A DNA stretch of 64,000 bases from Cricetomys ansorgei (Eukaryota; Chordata; Mammalia; Rodentia; Nesomyidae), in assembly GCA_026225945.1 (NCBI GenBank), contig JAMJFZ010001262.1, forward strand, positions 682,001 to 746,000, written 5' to 3'. The notes beneath the pieces were generated by a model that had not been told where the DNA came from, ran no database searches, and was given only the letters and a program-made list of their open reading frames with translations. The position numbers were made by a program, and so were the translations under genes. Below, in pieces: positions 1 to 11,018 of this stretch (positions are counted from its first letter, which is position 1; the number at the start of each line of letters is the position of its first letter).

Positions 1-221
1 ATGGTGATGGTGATGATGGTGATGGTGATAATGATGATGGTGATGATAATGGTGGTGATGGTGATGATGATGATGGCGATAGTGATGATGATGATGATGA
101 GATGGTGATGATGATGGTGGTGATGATGATGGTGATGGTGGTGATGATGATGATGGTGATGATGATGATGGTGATGATGATGATGGTGATGGTGATGGTG
201 ATGATGATGGTAATGATAATG
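1..221. repeat. TGATGG/GAT-type simple repeat array
   Basis: About 220 bases of irregular GAT and GGT triplets (mostly TGATGG and TGATGA units) run from the left edge of the window, so the true left end is not seen. The array is impure, with occasional GCG and TAA interruptions. It contains no splice or coding signal. Confidence 0.95.
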
Positions 222-504
222 CTGGAATTTCCTTTTAATGGGAAAGATCTGTTTCATTACCTCAACCACAAGTGAAGATATCAAAACAACCTATAAGTCA
301 ATCTTAACTCCACAAATTACTTAATCACCAATCTCCCCTGCCATTAACCAAAAGGAACTTCCCAAGAACTAATCTGGCTACTATATTTGCAGTTTTTAAC
401 TAACTACTGATTCTTAGCCGAACAAAGCTGGCAAATCAAAGAATCTGAAAAGTGAGTGGATGATGTGGTATTGCTGGTGCAAAATTTTCCAGCCCAGTCA
501 GCTG

Positions 505-750
505 GACATCGTGGCACAACCCTATAATCTCTGCACCTGGGAGGCTTGTCATAAATTCAAGGCCAGTCTGGTCTATATTACTATGTAATTACAAAGACGG
601 AGTCAGAGCCCCTGGAACTAGAGTTACTGTGTATTACTACTACTTAGTAATGTTGAAAGTTACAGATATAACTACTATGTTGTTACAGACTAGCCTAGAC
701 TATAGAATGAGATCCTGTCCCCAAAAAAATAAAAACAAACAAATACAAGG
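505..750 (+). repeat. degenerate B1-type SINE, split
   Basis: B1-like phrases are visible: a 'cctataatct' start, an 'aaggccagtctggtct' core near 560, and a 'tagcctagactatagaatga' end near 690 followed by an A-rich tail. The middle is diverged or carries unrelated sequence, so this may be two old fragments. The rest of bases 222-1,020 shows nothing recognisable. Confidence 0.5.
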
Positions 751-1021
751 TAATAAAAACAACAAAAGACTTCATTTGTCTTCAAAACAGGAATGTCCAG
801 AACTATTAAAAGCAGCTTTAATTAGGACTTGCGAACTTCTCAGTTCCTCCGCCTCACAAGCTTGAGAGTTCCTCTAAGTCATTAAAATGCATCTGTGAAA
901 AATGAAGTTGCTCTGGTGATGTCAAAAAAATGATAGTCACTTTCCTCAACTTCACTTTTGAAAGCAGTTGTATGGTTTAAAATTTGATTTGTACTGCCAT
1001 CTAGTGATATATTTCAATAAA

Positions 1022-1165
1022 AATTATTTGGTTTTGGTTTTGGCTTTAGTTTGTTTAGTTTGTGTTTGGAGACATAGTCTCTACTTGATTTCAGGCTGAC
1101 CTTAAATTCAAAATAATCCTACTGCCTCAGCCTCCCAAATTCTAGTGTTATAGAAGAGGATCACC
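1022..1165 (-). repeat. antisense B1-type SINE, old
   Basis: A T-rich run is followed by 'caggctgaccttaaattc' and 'tgcctcagcctcccaaattc', the antisense order of a B1 element. It is diverged. Confidence 0.6.
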
Positions 1166-1249
1166 ATTTTGCCATTAAATGAAAAGTTCAACACACTACA
1201 TTTAAGTTACCCTTAAGAGCGGCAACATATTGTATTGAAATAGCAGGTT

Positions 1250-1735
1250 TACAATATGAAAGTCAGCATAAAAGTCTTCCAAACAACTAAAAATAGATGT
1301 ACCATAGACCTAGCTACACCATTCTTGAGCATGTGCCCAACTGACTCTACGTCTTACCACAGAGACACTTTGAGTGTCCGTATTCACTGCTGCACTGTTC
1401 ACAATAACTACAGAATGGAAATAGTCTCAACATTCATTAATGGATGGACTGGTAATGTAAGTGGAGTGCATACACACAGTGCAATTTTAGTCACCCATAA
1501 AGAAAAATGAAATCATGACATTTACAGAAAAATGGATGGAGCTTATTATTATGTTAAGGGACATATTCAATGTCTTTCTTGTATTTACATGCTAGGTTTT
1601 AATTTTATATGTGTGTTTATACACACATGTACACACAAACACATACACACATGCACATATAGGATTGTATAGGTCACAAAACTAGAAAAGGAACCATGAG
1701 AGTGAGGAAAGGGACCCTAAGAGAGGGCTGGAAAA
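1250..1735 (+). mobile_element. L1 3' fragment (end of ORF2)
   Basis: The text resembles the end of L1 ORF2: an imperfect hydrophilic segment, then 'ctgcactgttcacaataact', then 'aaaaatggatggagcttatt', with related wording continuing near 1,680-1,735. Several stops interrupt it. It is a 5'-truncated dead insertion, with a short alternating TG/CA palindromic stretch at about 1,600-1,660. Confidence 0.7.
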
Positions 1736-1747
1736 GGAAAAAAGAAA

Positions 1748-1862
1748 GGCGCCAAGCATGGTGGTACATTTAGGCAGATAGACACCCGAGGCTACCCTGA
1801 CCTATGTAGCAGGTTCTAGGACAGCCAGGGATACCTGTCTCAAAAGAAGAAGAAGAATGAGG
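1748..1862 (+). repeat. partial B1 SINE
   Basis: It contains 'caagcatggtggtacattta', 'ttctaggacagccagggata' and a GAA-rich tail. The middle of the consensus is missing. It abuts the L1 fragment on its left. Confidence 0.7.
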
Positions 1863-2039
1863 GTGATAGAATACATGACACAAAAGCAAAAGGAAACTCC
1901 TTGGGAGGTAAGGACAAAAGGGTGCAGCCAGGTAGAGGAAGGAAACACATATGGGTCAATAAAAGCAAAGTACCATGAAATGCCTGAAGAAAGCTATAAC
2001 TTTGCTCATTAAAAAAACCTCATTAAAAATGTGAAAAGA

Positions 2040-2627
2040 GGAGCTGAGAGATGACTTCACGGTTAGGGCACATGCTGCTTTGGGGGAATGTGCATGTTCA
2101 TTTTTATCAACTTGATACAATCCTAGAAATATCTGAGAAGAGGAGACTTCCACTGAGAAAATGCTTCTTTCAGACTAGCCTGTAGGCCAAGTGTAGGTGG
2201 CATTTTTTGATCGATGATTGATATGGACGGGCCCAGCCCACTGAGGGTGGTGCCACCCCTTGGCAGGAGGTCCTAGGCAGTATAAGAAAGCAGGCAGTTA
2301 GCAACATTCCTCTGTATCTCTGTCTCGGTTCTTGCCTGACTTCTTCTCAGATGGACTGCAAGCTGCACACTGAAATAAACTGTTTTCTCCCCAAGTTGCT
2401 TTTGGCCATGGCATTTTCTCACAGCAATAGAAAGCAAACTAAGACACAGAGGACCCAGGTTCAGTTCCCAGCACTCACGTCATGAGCAGTTCACAGCCGC
2501 GTACTATACGTAAGTAATTCCAGCTCCAGGAGTATCGGAGGCCTCTCTCTGCCTTGGGCACCTGTACTCATGTGCTTATACCCTCACACAGGTACACACA
2601 CATACATAACTTAAAATAATAGCACAT
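2040..2627 (+). repeat. B3-type SINE split by another repeat
   Basis: The 5' part (about 2,040-2,085) has the 'gagagatgacttcacggtta' head of a B2/B3 element. The expected continuation ('gaggacccaggttcagttcc', then 'cagctccaggagtatc', then a CACA-rich tail) resumes only at about 2,448. The gap is filled by an unrelated interspersed repeat, so the SINE is the older host. Confidence 0.75.
2090..2447 (+). repeat. rodent LTR-like interspersed repeat (family U)
   Basis: It runs from 'tatcaacttgatacaatcct' through 'gggcccagcccactgagggt' and 'taagaaagcaggcag' to 'cagcaatagaaagcaaacta' and an 'actaagaca' end. At least six relatives lie in this window (19.4, 32.0, 38.4, 43.8, 44.2 and 44.7 kb). I recognise the family as common in rodents (RMER/URR type) but cannot give its exact database name. 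It contains an AATAAA-like 'gaaataaactg' near its end. Confidence 0.6.
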
Positions 2628-2804
2628 TCAGTATTTATTATACCTGTCCACGTGAGTTTATTTCTCAAACATAAATAAACTCAACTCCTGGTTGATTAAA
2701 TTAATGGCCACTCTGTTCGGAAAGGCAGAGTTGTAGGAAAATTAAATGCACAGCAGTTAGCATGATGCTGCATGGGTTCAAATTCAAGCTCAGAATTTGT
2801 GATC

Positions 2805-2960
2805 TGTGTGCCCTTAAGCTGGCTATGTAATATCTTCATACCTCGGTTTCTTAATCTGCTAAACTGGATTAGTCAAATTTACCTCGTGGGGTTATCTAAG
2901 AGGCACTATTATTACCATAAAGACTAGAACAAAATAAGTGTTAAGTAGAAATACAAAGTC
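2805..2960 (-). repeat. antisense MIR
   Basis: The order 'cctcggtttcttaatctgct' followed by 'ctcgtggggttatctaagag' is the antisense MIR core (the 'cctcagtttcctcatctg' motif). It is an ancient mammalian tRNA-derived SINE. Confidence 0.65.
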
Positions 2961-3189
2961 TCATTACCCTGGTGCATCGCAGTGAGACTAATCTACGAAG
3001 TTCCTCAGGATGCTGGGCTAAGAGGGAAGTTTTGTGTCCCATATTACTGACAAAGAGATCCCTGAGGCAACATAAGGACAGAGGTCATGTCTCTGGATGC
3101 TGTGATTAGATATAATTCAACAGTTACACTTCAAGACATAAGCCCTAAAAAATTGAAACAAGACTCAAATAAACATGCATACGCCAATA

Positions 3190-3850
3190 TTCATAACTGT
3201 GTGTCTTTAATGTTTTCATTAAGTCTTTGAGAATTCCATATGTTGGATTTTGATCAAATTCACCTTCTCCATTTCCTCTCACTCCTCACCCCCGCACTCC
3301 ATACCCATCCATCTTGTGTCCTAATTTTTTAAAACCCATTGAGTCCCCTTTAGTGCTGTCTACAGGTATCTGGCCATCCACTGGAGCTACCTGGGAACCA
3401 CACCAACAGCTATCCATTACCGGTAGCTCCTTAGCTAGAAGTGAGACTCTTCAACCACACGCCCTTTCCATGCTGGGACTTTCTCTGGCCTTGGGTTGCA
3501 GAGGTCTTGTTCATACTGCCACAACCACTCTGAGGTCACCTGTGTGCTGCTGTGTCCAGAAAACAGTTTCCTTGTAATCATCTACCATCTCAGGCTCTGG
3601 CAGTCTTTCTGCCCCCTCTTCCACAGTGATTCTTGAGGCTTAGGGTGGGGCAGTATATAGATATCCCATTTAGGGTTGAGTACTCCACTGTCTCTTATTC
3701 TTCGCACCTTGACCAGTTGTGGTCTCTGTCTTCATCACCATCCACTACACGAAGAAGCTACTCTGATGAGGTTTGAGAGATGAACTAATCTATGGGTATA
3801 ATTCAAATTAGGAGTAGATCTAGTCTAGGGTCCCTCCTACTTGAGGATAG
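3190..3850 (-). mobile_element. antisense L1 3' end (old rodent L1)
   Basis: It starts with 'tctttgagaattccatatgt', the reverse of an L1 3' terminus, followed by a C-rich stretch. Further in are 'ggccatccactggagctacc' and a 'ctcttattcttcgcaccttg' block ending near 3,850. The same order recurs at 3.87 and 37.4 kb. Confidence 0.65.
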
Positions 3851-3867
3851 GGTCTGGAGAGCAGGCC

Positions 3868-4175
3868 AGCAGTATATTTTTAATATGATATTTTTATTTG
3901 TTGAGAATTTCACACACGCATACAGTGTATTTCAATCATTTCACAGACACCACTCCTCTCTTCAGCTCCTGTCAGATCCCTCACTAAGTCCTGTACTAAC
4001 TTCATGTCCTGTCTTTCTTTTTTCTTTTTAATAACCCACTGAGCCCAGGAAGTGCTGTTTATATACACAGGATGCGGTGAGCATGGTCCACTGGAGCACG
4101 GTCAATATACCAGGGCAAACACCCTAGAGAAACCTAGCTCTCACTCCACTAGCAGCCATCAGCAGCTCCTTAATG
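3868..4175 (-). mobile_element. second antisense L1 3' end
   Basis: It restarts with 'ttgttgagaatttcacacac' and 'tacagtgtatttcaatcatt', passes a pyrimidine-rich block, and has 'catggtccactggagcacgg' near 4,083. It is a second insertion of the same type in the same direction directly beside the first. Confidence 0.65.
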
Positions 4176-4184
4176 AAGGTCGTA

Positions 4185-4600
4185 ACAGTGTTATTTATAC
4201 AGCTTAAAGATGGCAACAACATAAAGGTCCATGGAGAAGAGAGTGTATAAACAAAGTAAGAGCTGTACATCTAATGGGCTATTATCCAGCCTTTAGAAAG
4301 CATGAAATGTTGATACACTTCACAGCGTGGATGAATCTTAGAAACATCATGCTAAGTGAACAAGTTGCATTGTTCCACTTGCACGAGGTGACTGGACTAG
4401 TCAAGAAGGTCCAGAGGGCAAAATAGTGAAGGGATATCCAGAAGCTTGAGGAAGGAGAAGATAGGAAGTCAACATTTAATTGGTAGTTTTGCTTATGACA
4501 ATGAAAAAATTCTGGATATAGATGTAGTCATGATTAAGCAGCAATGTGAATGTACTTAATACTACTGAACTGTACAATTAGAAGTTTAAGTTTGAAAGAG
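4185..4600 (+). mobile_element. ancient L1 (L1M-type) 3' part
   Basis: It has the order of the end of an old mammalian L1: 'agatggcaacaacataaagg', 'gggctattatccagccttta', 'gtggatgaatcttagaaaca', 'catcatgctaagtgaacaag' and finally 'gtgaatgtacttaatactac'. A short GA-rich repeat (about 4,597-4,625) follows. Confidence 0.8.
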
Positions 4601-4627
4601 AGAGAGAGAAAGAGAAAGAGAGAGATA

Positions 4628-4779
4628 GTGTGTGCTCTAGCCACACATTCCTGTCCCCATTCTTTTCCCTTCCCCATTATTTCATACACATGTATGGTAG
4701 CTGGTGAGATCCCTTGAGGGGCAGGAAGAGTAGCCAGGACACACGCAGGAGCTCAAGGAGGCCCACAGCCTTCTGAGCT
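4628..4779. other. short spacer, nothing recognised
   Basis: No gene or repeat signature is visible between the GA-rich tract and the CA-rich array. Confidence 0.5.
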
Positions 4780-5630
4780 CACCTACACACACACACTCAC
4801 ACATACACACACTCACTCACACATACACACACACTCACACATATACACACTCACTCACACATACACACACTCACTCACACATACACACACACTCACACAT
4901 ATACACACTCACTCACACATACACACACACTCACACACATACACACTCACACATACACACACACACTCACACATACACACACTCACACACATACACACTC
5001 ACACATACACACTCTTACACACACACTCACACACATACACACACTCACACATAGACACACATACACACACACTCACACACACACTCATACACACACATAC
5101 CCAGTCACACATACACACACATACACACACACTCACACACATACACACACTCACACACACACACAATTCACACATACACACTCACACACATACACACACA
5201 CTCACACACACACTCATATACACTCACACATACACACACACCCTCCTACACATACACACTCACACACATACACACACACTGACACATACACACATACACA
5301 CACACTCACACACATACACACATTCACATGTACACACACACTCAAACACACACACATACTCATACACACACATTCACATGTATACACACACACTCACACA
5401 TACACATGCTCAAACATACACACTCAAACACACATACATACTCATACACACACATTCACATGTATACACACACACTCACACATACACATGCTCAAACATA
5501 CACACATACACGCACATAATCACACATGTAGTCACACATATACACACACTCACATGTACACACACACTCAAACATACACACATACACACACACAAATACA
5601 CACAATCACACAAACATTCACACACACAGA
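4780..5630. repeat. long CA-rich array (CACACTCACACATA units)
   Basis: About 850 bases are built of CACA blocks separated by T at regular places, giving higher-order units such as ACACTCACACATACACAC. Open frames here only read Thr-His or Cys-Val repeats and are not genes. At about 5,330-5,500 a larger unit ('cacacacattcacatgtata') is duplicated. Confidence 0.95.
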
Positions 5631-5799
5631 GGCAGGCACCTTTTTTCTATTACCTCCTGACTGAGGGAGGGAGAGGAAGCAACTCTCCAGAATCCTGGAA
5701 AACTCAGCACTTACATAATAACTGTGCTTTCAGTCTAACTTAAGCCTGTACTTTCCTCTTACTTAGCCCTCTGGGCTGGTGTGGTAAATCAAGATTATA

Positions 5800-5945
5800 C
5801 TTTCTTCTAAGGTAAGTCTCACTTTATAGTCCAGGCTAGTCTGGAACTTACCATGTAATCCATGCCGACCCTACTTATGGCAATCTTCCAGCTTCAACCT
5901 CCCAAGTGCTGACATTACAGGTGTGAGTCACCATGCATAGGTAAA
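5800..5945 (-). repeat. antisense B1-type SINE
   Basis: It reads 'ctcactttatagtccaggct', 'cttccagcttcaacctccca' and 'gtgctgacattacaggtgtg', in antisense B1 order. It lacks a clear poly-T head. Confidence 0.7.
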
Positions 5946-6399
5946 ATTTAATGTTTAAAGAAGGAAAATATGAGAAAAGCATAGGGGATCATAACTTACA
6001 TTAGTGTGCTGAGGATGAATGAACATGGACACTCTTTGTGCCTAGTGATTAATGCTATGACATAGCTTACATAAATCACTGAGTCAAAAATAAGCCAGAT
6101 CCCAAAACAGTTGTGGCTATAACCTCCAGCAATGGGCTAAAAACAAGACAGTTTGGCAGATGGAAAACTGAAAGCCCCTTCTTATATGCATTATATTCAC
6201 AGAGTAAACGGTCTTATGTGGAACAGAAGGCATGAAAAACCAAAACCAAAATATTCCTTTAATTCTCATCTTGAGGGGGTGGGGAGGATAAATTAGTCCA
6301 GCTTTTAAAAAATATCTTATAATGAGGCCTACAATGTATAGTTCAGAATACTGTCTACCTATTATCAAATATAATACTTATTGCTTTTGGTACCTCAAA
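5946..6399. other. no gene seen
   Basis: AT-rich sequence without a recognisable repeat or exon. The 83-residue minus-strand frame at 6,117-6,368 has no familiar protein pattern. Confidence 0.5.
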
Positions 6400-7735
6400 A
6401 TTATGTTGCTTAAAAATGAAATCTATCTGGTGACATTAAGGGGAGCGGAGGGGTAAGAGGAGGAAGGTTCAAGTAGAGATAGAGATGGAAAGATAGGGCA
6501 GAGGAAGGGGTGGGGGAGGGATAACTAACACTTAGGATGTTTGAAAAAGCTGAATGGAAACCTATTATTTTATTAACTTCGTATTTCTTTTTCATGTGAA
6601 AGAACTTAATTGGAGTTCCCATATACAGGGAATAATGCTCCTTTCAGAATCCATAGGTTGCCAAATAAAAACCCTGTGTCAGGTATAGAATACTTCCCCT
6701 CAAGTTGTTGATCAGGGGTGTCCTGGAAACCCCCAAAACAATATAGGCTATTGCCACTACTCTTGGTTGCCCACCACAGCTTGATGGTAAGACCCTATCA
6801 CTGAGATGCCACACACTTTGATCACAGAACATGGAAGAATTAAGTTGGTAATGACTTGCAAGTCTCCGCCTGCTGGCTAGCTTTTTATAGTACTAGAAGA
6901 TGCTATGTTGGCCGCTGGGAGGGAAAAGTCACCTAGCTGTGAACCCTGTGAATTGCAATAATGACCATCACGGCAAGATATGTCCACGGGAGCAATAGTG
7001 GCACAAATATTATGGAAGCAACCAACTGCTTTCTGCTTGAATTTAAGGCCTGCTCACCTTCTCAGTAGGAGGAAACATATGCCTGGTGCTATAAATTTGG
7101 CCAAGAACCCTTTGTTGGGGAGCTCACAAGTCTCAAGAGTGAACCTACCATCATTCTGCTAAATAGACATAGTATCAAACTGCTCTCTGAATTTGTATCT
7201 CTCTGCCCACAGCCCTCAGTCTCCATCAGATAAGTATTTTTCATACAGTGGCTGGTGGTTAACACAGAAATGCACAACTGAACAAAGAACAGAGAATGAT
7301 GTTATCGGAATACTCAACTACAAATATAATAGGTTTTTCTCCACCAACTCGGGGACCATTTCGAAAGATTGGGTGGAAGGACTATAGAGCCAAAGGTCAG
7401 CGAGGACCAGAGCAAAAGTGTCTTCTGGACATGACAGAACTGCTGCATACATAAACTCACAGCAGCTGTGGTTGCCTAAGTAAGACCTACACAAGATCAA
7501 GGCAGTCAACAATCCAGAATGAAATGGGGAGGGGGCGTTACAAGTTCCCTTAGTTAGGGAACTTGTTAGTTAGGGGCTAATACCCCCTAACTCAGGGGCT
7601 ATTAGCAATTGATGACTCATTGGGGAGGGAGAGTCAGCTTTCTTTAAAGGTGTGGTTTCTGGTAGGTTGACCATGATCCACTGATGGCTCCATGCCCAAG
7701 TTCAGGAAAACGTTTCTGAAAAGGATTCAAATAGC
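6400..7735 (+). mobile_element. L1 3' untranslated region, old rodent L1
   Basis: A G/A-rich block (about 6,435-6,520) is followed by text shared with the L1 tail at 22.2-22.56 kb: 'ggtgtcctggaaacccccaa' matches 'ggatgcctgagattcccaaa', and both continue to 'cttggttgcccaccacag'-like wording. Later parts ('ggctggtggttaacacagaa', 'gcaattgatgactcattggg', 'ggagggagagtcagctttct') also fit rodent L1 3' sequence. The short frames inside have no coding value. Confidence 0.65.
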
Positions 7736-7975
7736 CTCAAGAACTAACAAATGAGAATGTATGGAATTAAAAGGCTTTGGAATGGCAAAGAAAACAAATG
7801 ACCAGAGTTAAGAGACAGACTACAGAATGAGAGAGAATCTTTGCCATCTGTACAACTGACAGAGCCCATAAAATATATAAAGAACTACAAAAATAAAACA
7901 CCAAAAGAAACAGGAAATTAATAAATGGGCAAATAAATGAAACACACCCTTCTCAAAAGAAGGCAAATAGCTAAT
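7735..7975 (+). mobile_element. L1 ORF2 fragment
   Basis: The phrases 'gacagactacagaatgagag', 'atctttgccatctgtacaac' and 'ataaaatatataaagaacta' are characteristic of a region of L1 ORF2. Order relative to the 3' UTR on its left shows a separate insertion or rearranged copy. Frames are broken. Confidence 0.7.
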
Positions 7976-7977
7976 AA

Positions 7978-8128
7978 ACCTGACAGCCTGTGTCCAATTC
8001 CCACATTTCACCTAACAGAAGGAGAAAACTAGTGCCCACAAGATGTCACCTAACCTCCACACTCACACTGTGGCACCTCCCCAAATAAACATACACACAA
8101 CAAACAAATAAAACAAACACATATGGAA
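7978..8128 (+). repeat. tRNA-derived SINE 3' part
   Basis: 'gtgtccaattcccacatttc', 'cacctaacctccacactcac', 'ctgtggcacctccccaaata' and an A-rich AAACAAATAAA tail fit the 3' part of a B3/B4-type SINE. The 5' head is missing. Confidence 0.55.
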
Positions 8129-8134
8129 TTTTTG

Positions 8135-8298
8135 GATTTCTAAACATCTGTGTGTTCTTGTGTGAGTTTGTGTACTACTTGTGTGCAGGTTCCCTTGGAA
8201 GCCAGAGTGTCAACTGACATAGGAGCTGAGGACCAAACCCGGTTCTCTGCAAGAGTGATAAGTGCTCTTAATTTCTGAGCCATCTCTCCAGCCCCCGT
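8135..8298 (-). repeat. antisense B3-type SINE
   Basis: It ends with 'ttctgagccatctctccagc', the reverse of the 'ggctggagagatggctcag' head. Upstream are 'ggagctgaggaccaaacccg' and 'gtgtgcaggttcccttggaa'. Confidence 0.85.
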
Positions 8299-8399
8299 AA
8301 TAACTTTATTTAAAAAGAGAGTTAGGAAAGGGAGACAAGAGGGTAATGGTGATGGCAAAAGAAAGCTAATATAGTACATATTACCTACCGCAGTTGCAA

Positions 8400-8546
8400 T
8401 CTGGAGTTAAATATATATGTATATATACATATATATGATATGAAAGCTGAAGGGGGGACTATTTAAGAGGAGGAAAGGACAAGTGAGAAGGGAAAGAATA
8501 GACACCAGTAGGACAAGGAGTGAATATGAACAAGGTACAGTGGTAT
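8400..8546 (+). mobile_element. L1 3' UTR, left half (split by LTR)
   Basis: After a TATA/ATATAC stretch at about 8,410-8,440, the purine-rich 'aagaggaggaaaggacaagt' and 'gaacaaggtacagtggtat' are L1 3' UTR-like. The text resumes at 9,107 with 'gtatatgtgcatgaaagtgt', so the LTR between them is a later insertion. Confidence 0.7.
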
Positions 8547-9106
8547 TGTTGGACCCCCAAAGGCCCAAACTGGAATGCTGCACCCCCATAGAGACTCACA
8601 GACAGGATATCGATGCAAATAGCAAGAGGATTTATTCCAGTATACTGGGACCGTTCTAACACGCAGGATAGAAGCGGCCCCCAGGAGCAGAAAGCAAGCC
8701 TTTTTATTTACAGTTGAAATGGTTGCTAGGGGGCTGTTTAGTTGCTAAGCACAGACCAAGTTGGTACAAGTGATTGGTCCCCAAATTGCTTTACCCATTT
8801 TGATAGGTAGGAGCCAGTTAACCTCTAAACTGATTGGTGCTGGCATATAGCAAGGTTGCGGGCTCCTAAAAAGAATACATGCTCAAGGTTCCGGGCAACT
8901 GGGAGGAGGGAACTCCTCAGCCCAAGGTTGTGGGCCCAAGGTTATGGGCCACCTTCAGGAGGGGAAAGCACACTCTCTAGCCCAAGGCCATCTAGCTGCC
9001 TTGTTTGTTTAAGAAAAGTTTCTCTTACAGAAATTGTTAAGCTTCTGCCTGCAACTTGGGCCTAGTGTCAAGGGTCTCAAACTAGTCAGGGGTCTCAAAC
9101 CCCACA
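8547..9106 (-). mobile_element. solo LTR, 560 bases, antisense, with 4-base target duplication
   Basis: On the minus strand it starts TGTGGGGTTTGAGACC and ends GGGGGTCCAACA, giving TGT...ACA termini. GTAT flanks it on both sides (8,543-8,546 and 9,107-9,110). A minus-strand AATAAA lies at 8,703-8,708, dividing a U3 of about 400 bases from R and U5. A 4-base duplication is typical of gammaretrovirus-like (ERV1) integration. No internal region remains, so it is a solo LTR formed by recombination. Confidence 0.85.
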
Positions 9107-9215
9107 GTATATGTGCATGAAAGTGTCATTGTAAAACCTGTTATTTTGTTACTGACTTAAGATAACATTACATGACTATCTAAATGCTATAACATTGTAA
9201 GTGAATATATGGAAA
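9107..9215 (+). mobile_element. L1 3' UTR, right half
   Basis: It continues the L1 tail after the LTR: 'catgaaagtgtcattgtaaa' and 'cctgttattttgttactgac'. Together with 8,400-8,546 it restores the order of one L1 end. Confidence 0.65.
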
Positions 9216-9790
9216 GGTAAATGTTAAATAATACAGCAGGCTGGGCTGGCTTTGATTATATGAGCCTTAATCTCAGATTTGGATTCAAGAATAATCACTT
9301 ACCTATCTATAATGAAGTTTGTTTAAAGCATATGCTTCCAATAGTTGACAGACCAATGAGTCACTTCTCCACCTTTTAGCTAAGATACTTACCAAGTGGG
9401 GGAGGGGTGATACTTAGTGTAGGAAACACACTGTTTCTAACGTATATACTCCATGCTCATGTGTTTATATGAGTTTATACATTATTGGGAAGAAACAAAC
9501 TGAGCTGCAATGTGGCATGTGCTGGAAGATGTTGAGAACGTGGTTTGGGAGGTATGGTGTCGTCGTTTTGGCTAGGTTCGTAGTGCTGAGGGTTAAACTC
9601 ACGGGCTAAAGCCTGAGGATCACTTGAGCTGGACAACTATATCCTATCTAAAAAACAAAGAGGGATCTGGGGGTGTAGCTCTCAAACATGATCAGTAAAG
9701 GAGACCAACAGTCCAAGAGAAGATGTGTCTGAGGGAACTTGTCCTGTCTGACATGTGGAGGAAATGAGACAACACACAGTGAATGGCTCG
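9216..9790. other. mostly unassigned; weak B1/B4-like trace at 9,540-9,660
   Basis: Near 9,540-9,660 'gggttaaactcacgggctaa', 'gcctgaggatcacttgagct' and 'aaaaaacaaag' resemble a rearranged B1 or B4. The remainder shows no gene or clear repeat. Confidence 0.35.
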
Positions 9791-9794
9791 CTTT

Positions 9795-9930
9795 GTGTGG
9801 TGTTACTGACACTGTGTTTGTGAGCTCATCTCATTCTCATGAAGCTATGAAGTAGTATTTATCATCCCTACCTCATGAAGGAGTTAGCCCAATACTGTGT
9901 AAGTTCACACAGAGGAGAGCATTAACTTCC
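9795..9930 (+). repeat. MIR
   Basis: 'gagctcatctcattctcatg' followed by 'agtagtatttatcatcccta' and 'taagttcacacagaggagag' is the sense MIR order. Confidence 0.6.
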
Positions 9931-10234
9931 ACCGGTTAATCAATGACACCCTTTTCACTCTGACAACATTTTCCTGACACCAGCCCAAGTCCCAGGCCAC
10001 CTGAGCATAAATCCCCTGGAAAGATAAGCTCAACTAGCTCAAGTTACTATTGTCAACAGAACGTTGCCTGAGTTAACCCCAAAGTAATGATTCTTAATGT
10101 TTAAGGGCCAAGGCCCTCTCTGATAATAATTGAGGTCCCTACCCCAGACAGATGTATACAGGCACACAAATATAAAAGTATGTCTAGGGTTTCAAAGGTC
10201 TCCTGAAGCTCAGGGCAGAATCTTTGTTGTTTGG

Positions 10235-10850
10235 TTGGCTGGATTTTTTTAGTGCCAGAGATTGAACCCAAGACCTCACAGGTTATCATTTCCTGATGTC
10301 ACAATTTCCAGAGCCAGACACAGCCCTTCCGAGCGCAAATAGACTACACTCAGGACTGTCCTCCCACACATTAGCAGATCAGAGGTACTAGGGTGGGAAA
10401 GAGCTCTGCTGATAGGCCTGTGTGTACTTTCCTGAATAAATAAAAGCACGGGTTCTTGCAGGATGCATGGGACCTTTCCTTAAGCCACGAAAGAGCAGAA
10501 GCAGCTGTGGATGGGATCTCCTGGAGGAGTTTGTGTGGCAAGCTGGTTGCTCTCTAACCATGAATTCTCAGGTGCCACTCACTAGCTGCTGGGGTTCTCT
10601 GAAGTCATTTCAGCTCAGAGTCAAGAAAAATAGAATTAGCCTAACCCAGGTCCCAGCCTCAAGCAGCCTCGCATATGCGCACATGCCTATCAGGAGAAGT
10701 CAGATCATAGTGACTGGTATTCTTCACTGTATTTAGCAGCAGCTTTTTCCAGTCTCACTTTCTGCAGCACAAGGAACGAAGCACAGATATGGTAGCATAG
10801 GATTAAAGAATGAATTGAGGACAAAGTTTCAAATTTTAGATTCTCTGCTC
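10235..10850. other. unassigned; short antisense ID-like trace at its left edge
   Basis: 'tagtgccagagattgaaccc' at 10,250 is an antisense ID/B4 fragment. The rest, including an 89-residue frame at 10,467-10,736, has no protein pattern I recognise and no convincing splice pair. Confidence 0.4.
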
Positions 10851-11005
10851 AGTAACTGAAAATGTAGCTAAGCTACTTAGCATCTCTAAACAAGTGTCTG
10901 CTCTAGAAAAATGTTGACACTAAAGCTTACATCGCAAATTTAATGTGAGGAGTCAATAAGATATGATGACACCTAAATAAATACTTAATAAACAATCACT
11001 AAAAG
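10850..11005 (-). repeat. antisense MIR
   Basis: 'gctaagctacttagcatctc' leading to 'gtgaggagtcaataagatat' and 'aataaatacttaataaacaa' matches the reversed MIR order. Confidence 0.6.
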
Positions 11006-11018
11006 TAAACTTCATAGT

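Noticed and set aside
4999..5743. Thr-His and Cys-Val rich frames of 60-121 codons
   Set aside because: They are translations of the CA-rich array.
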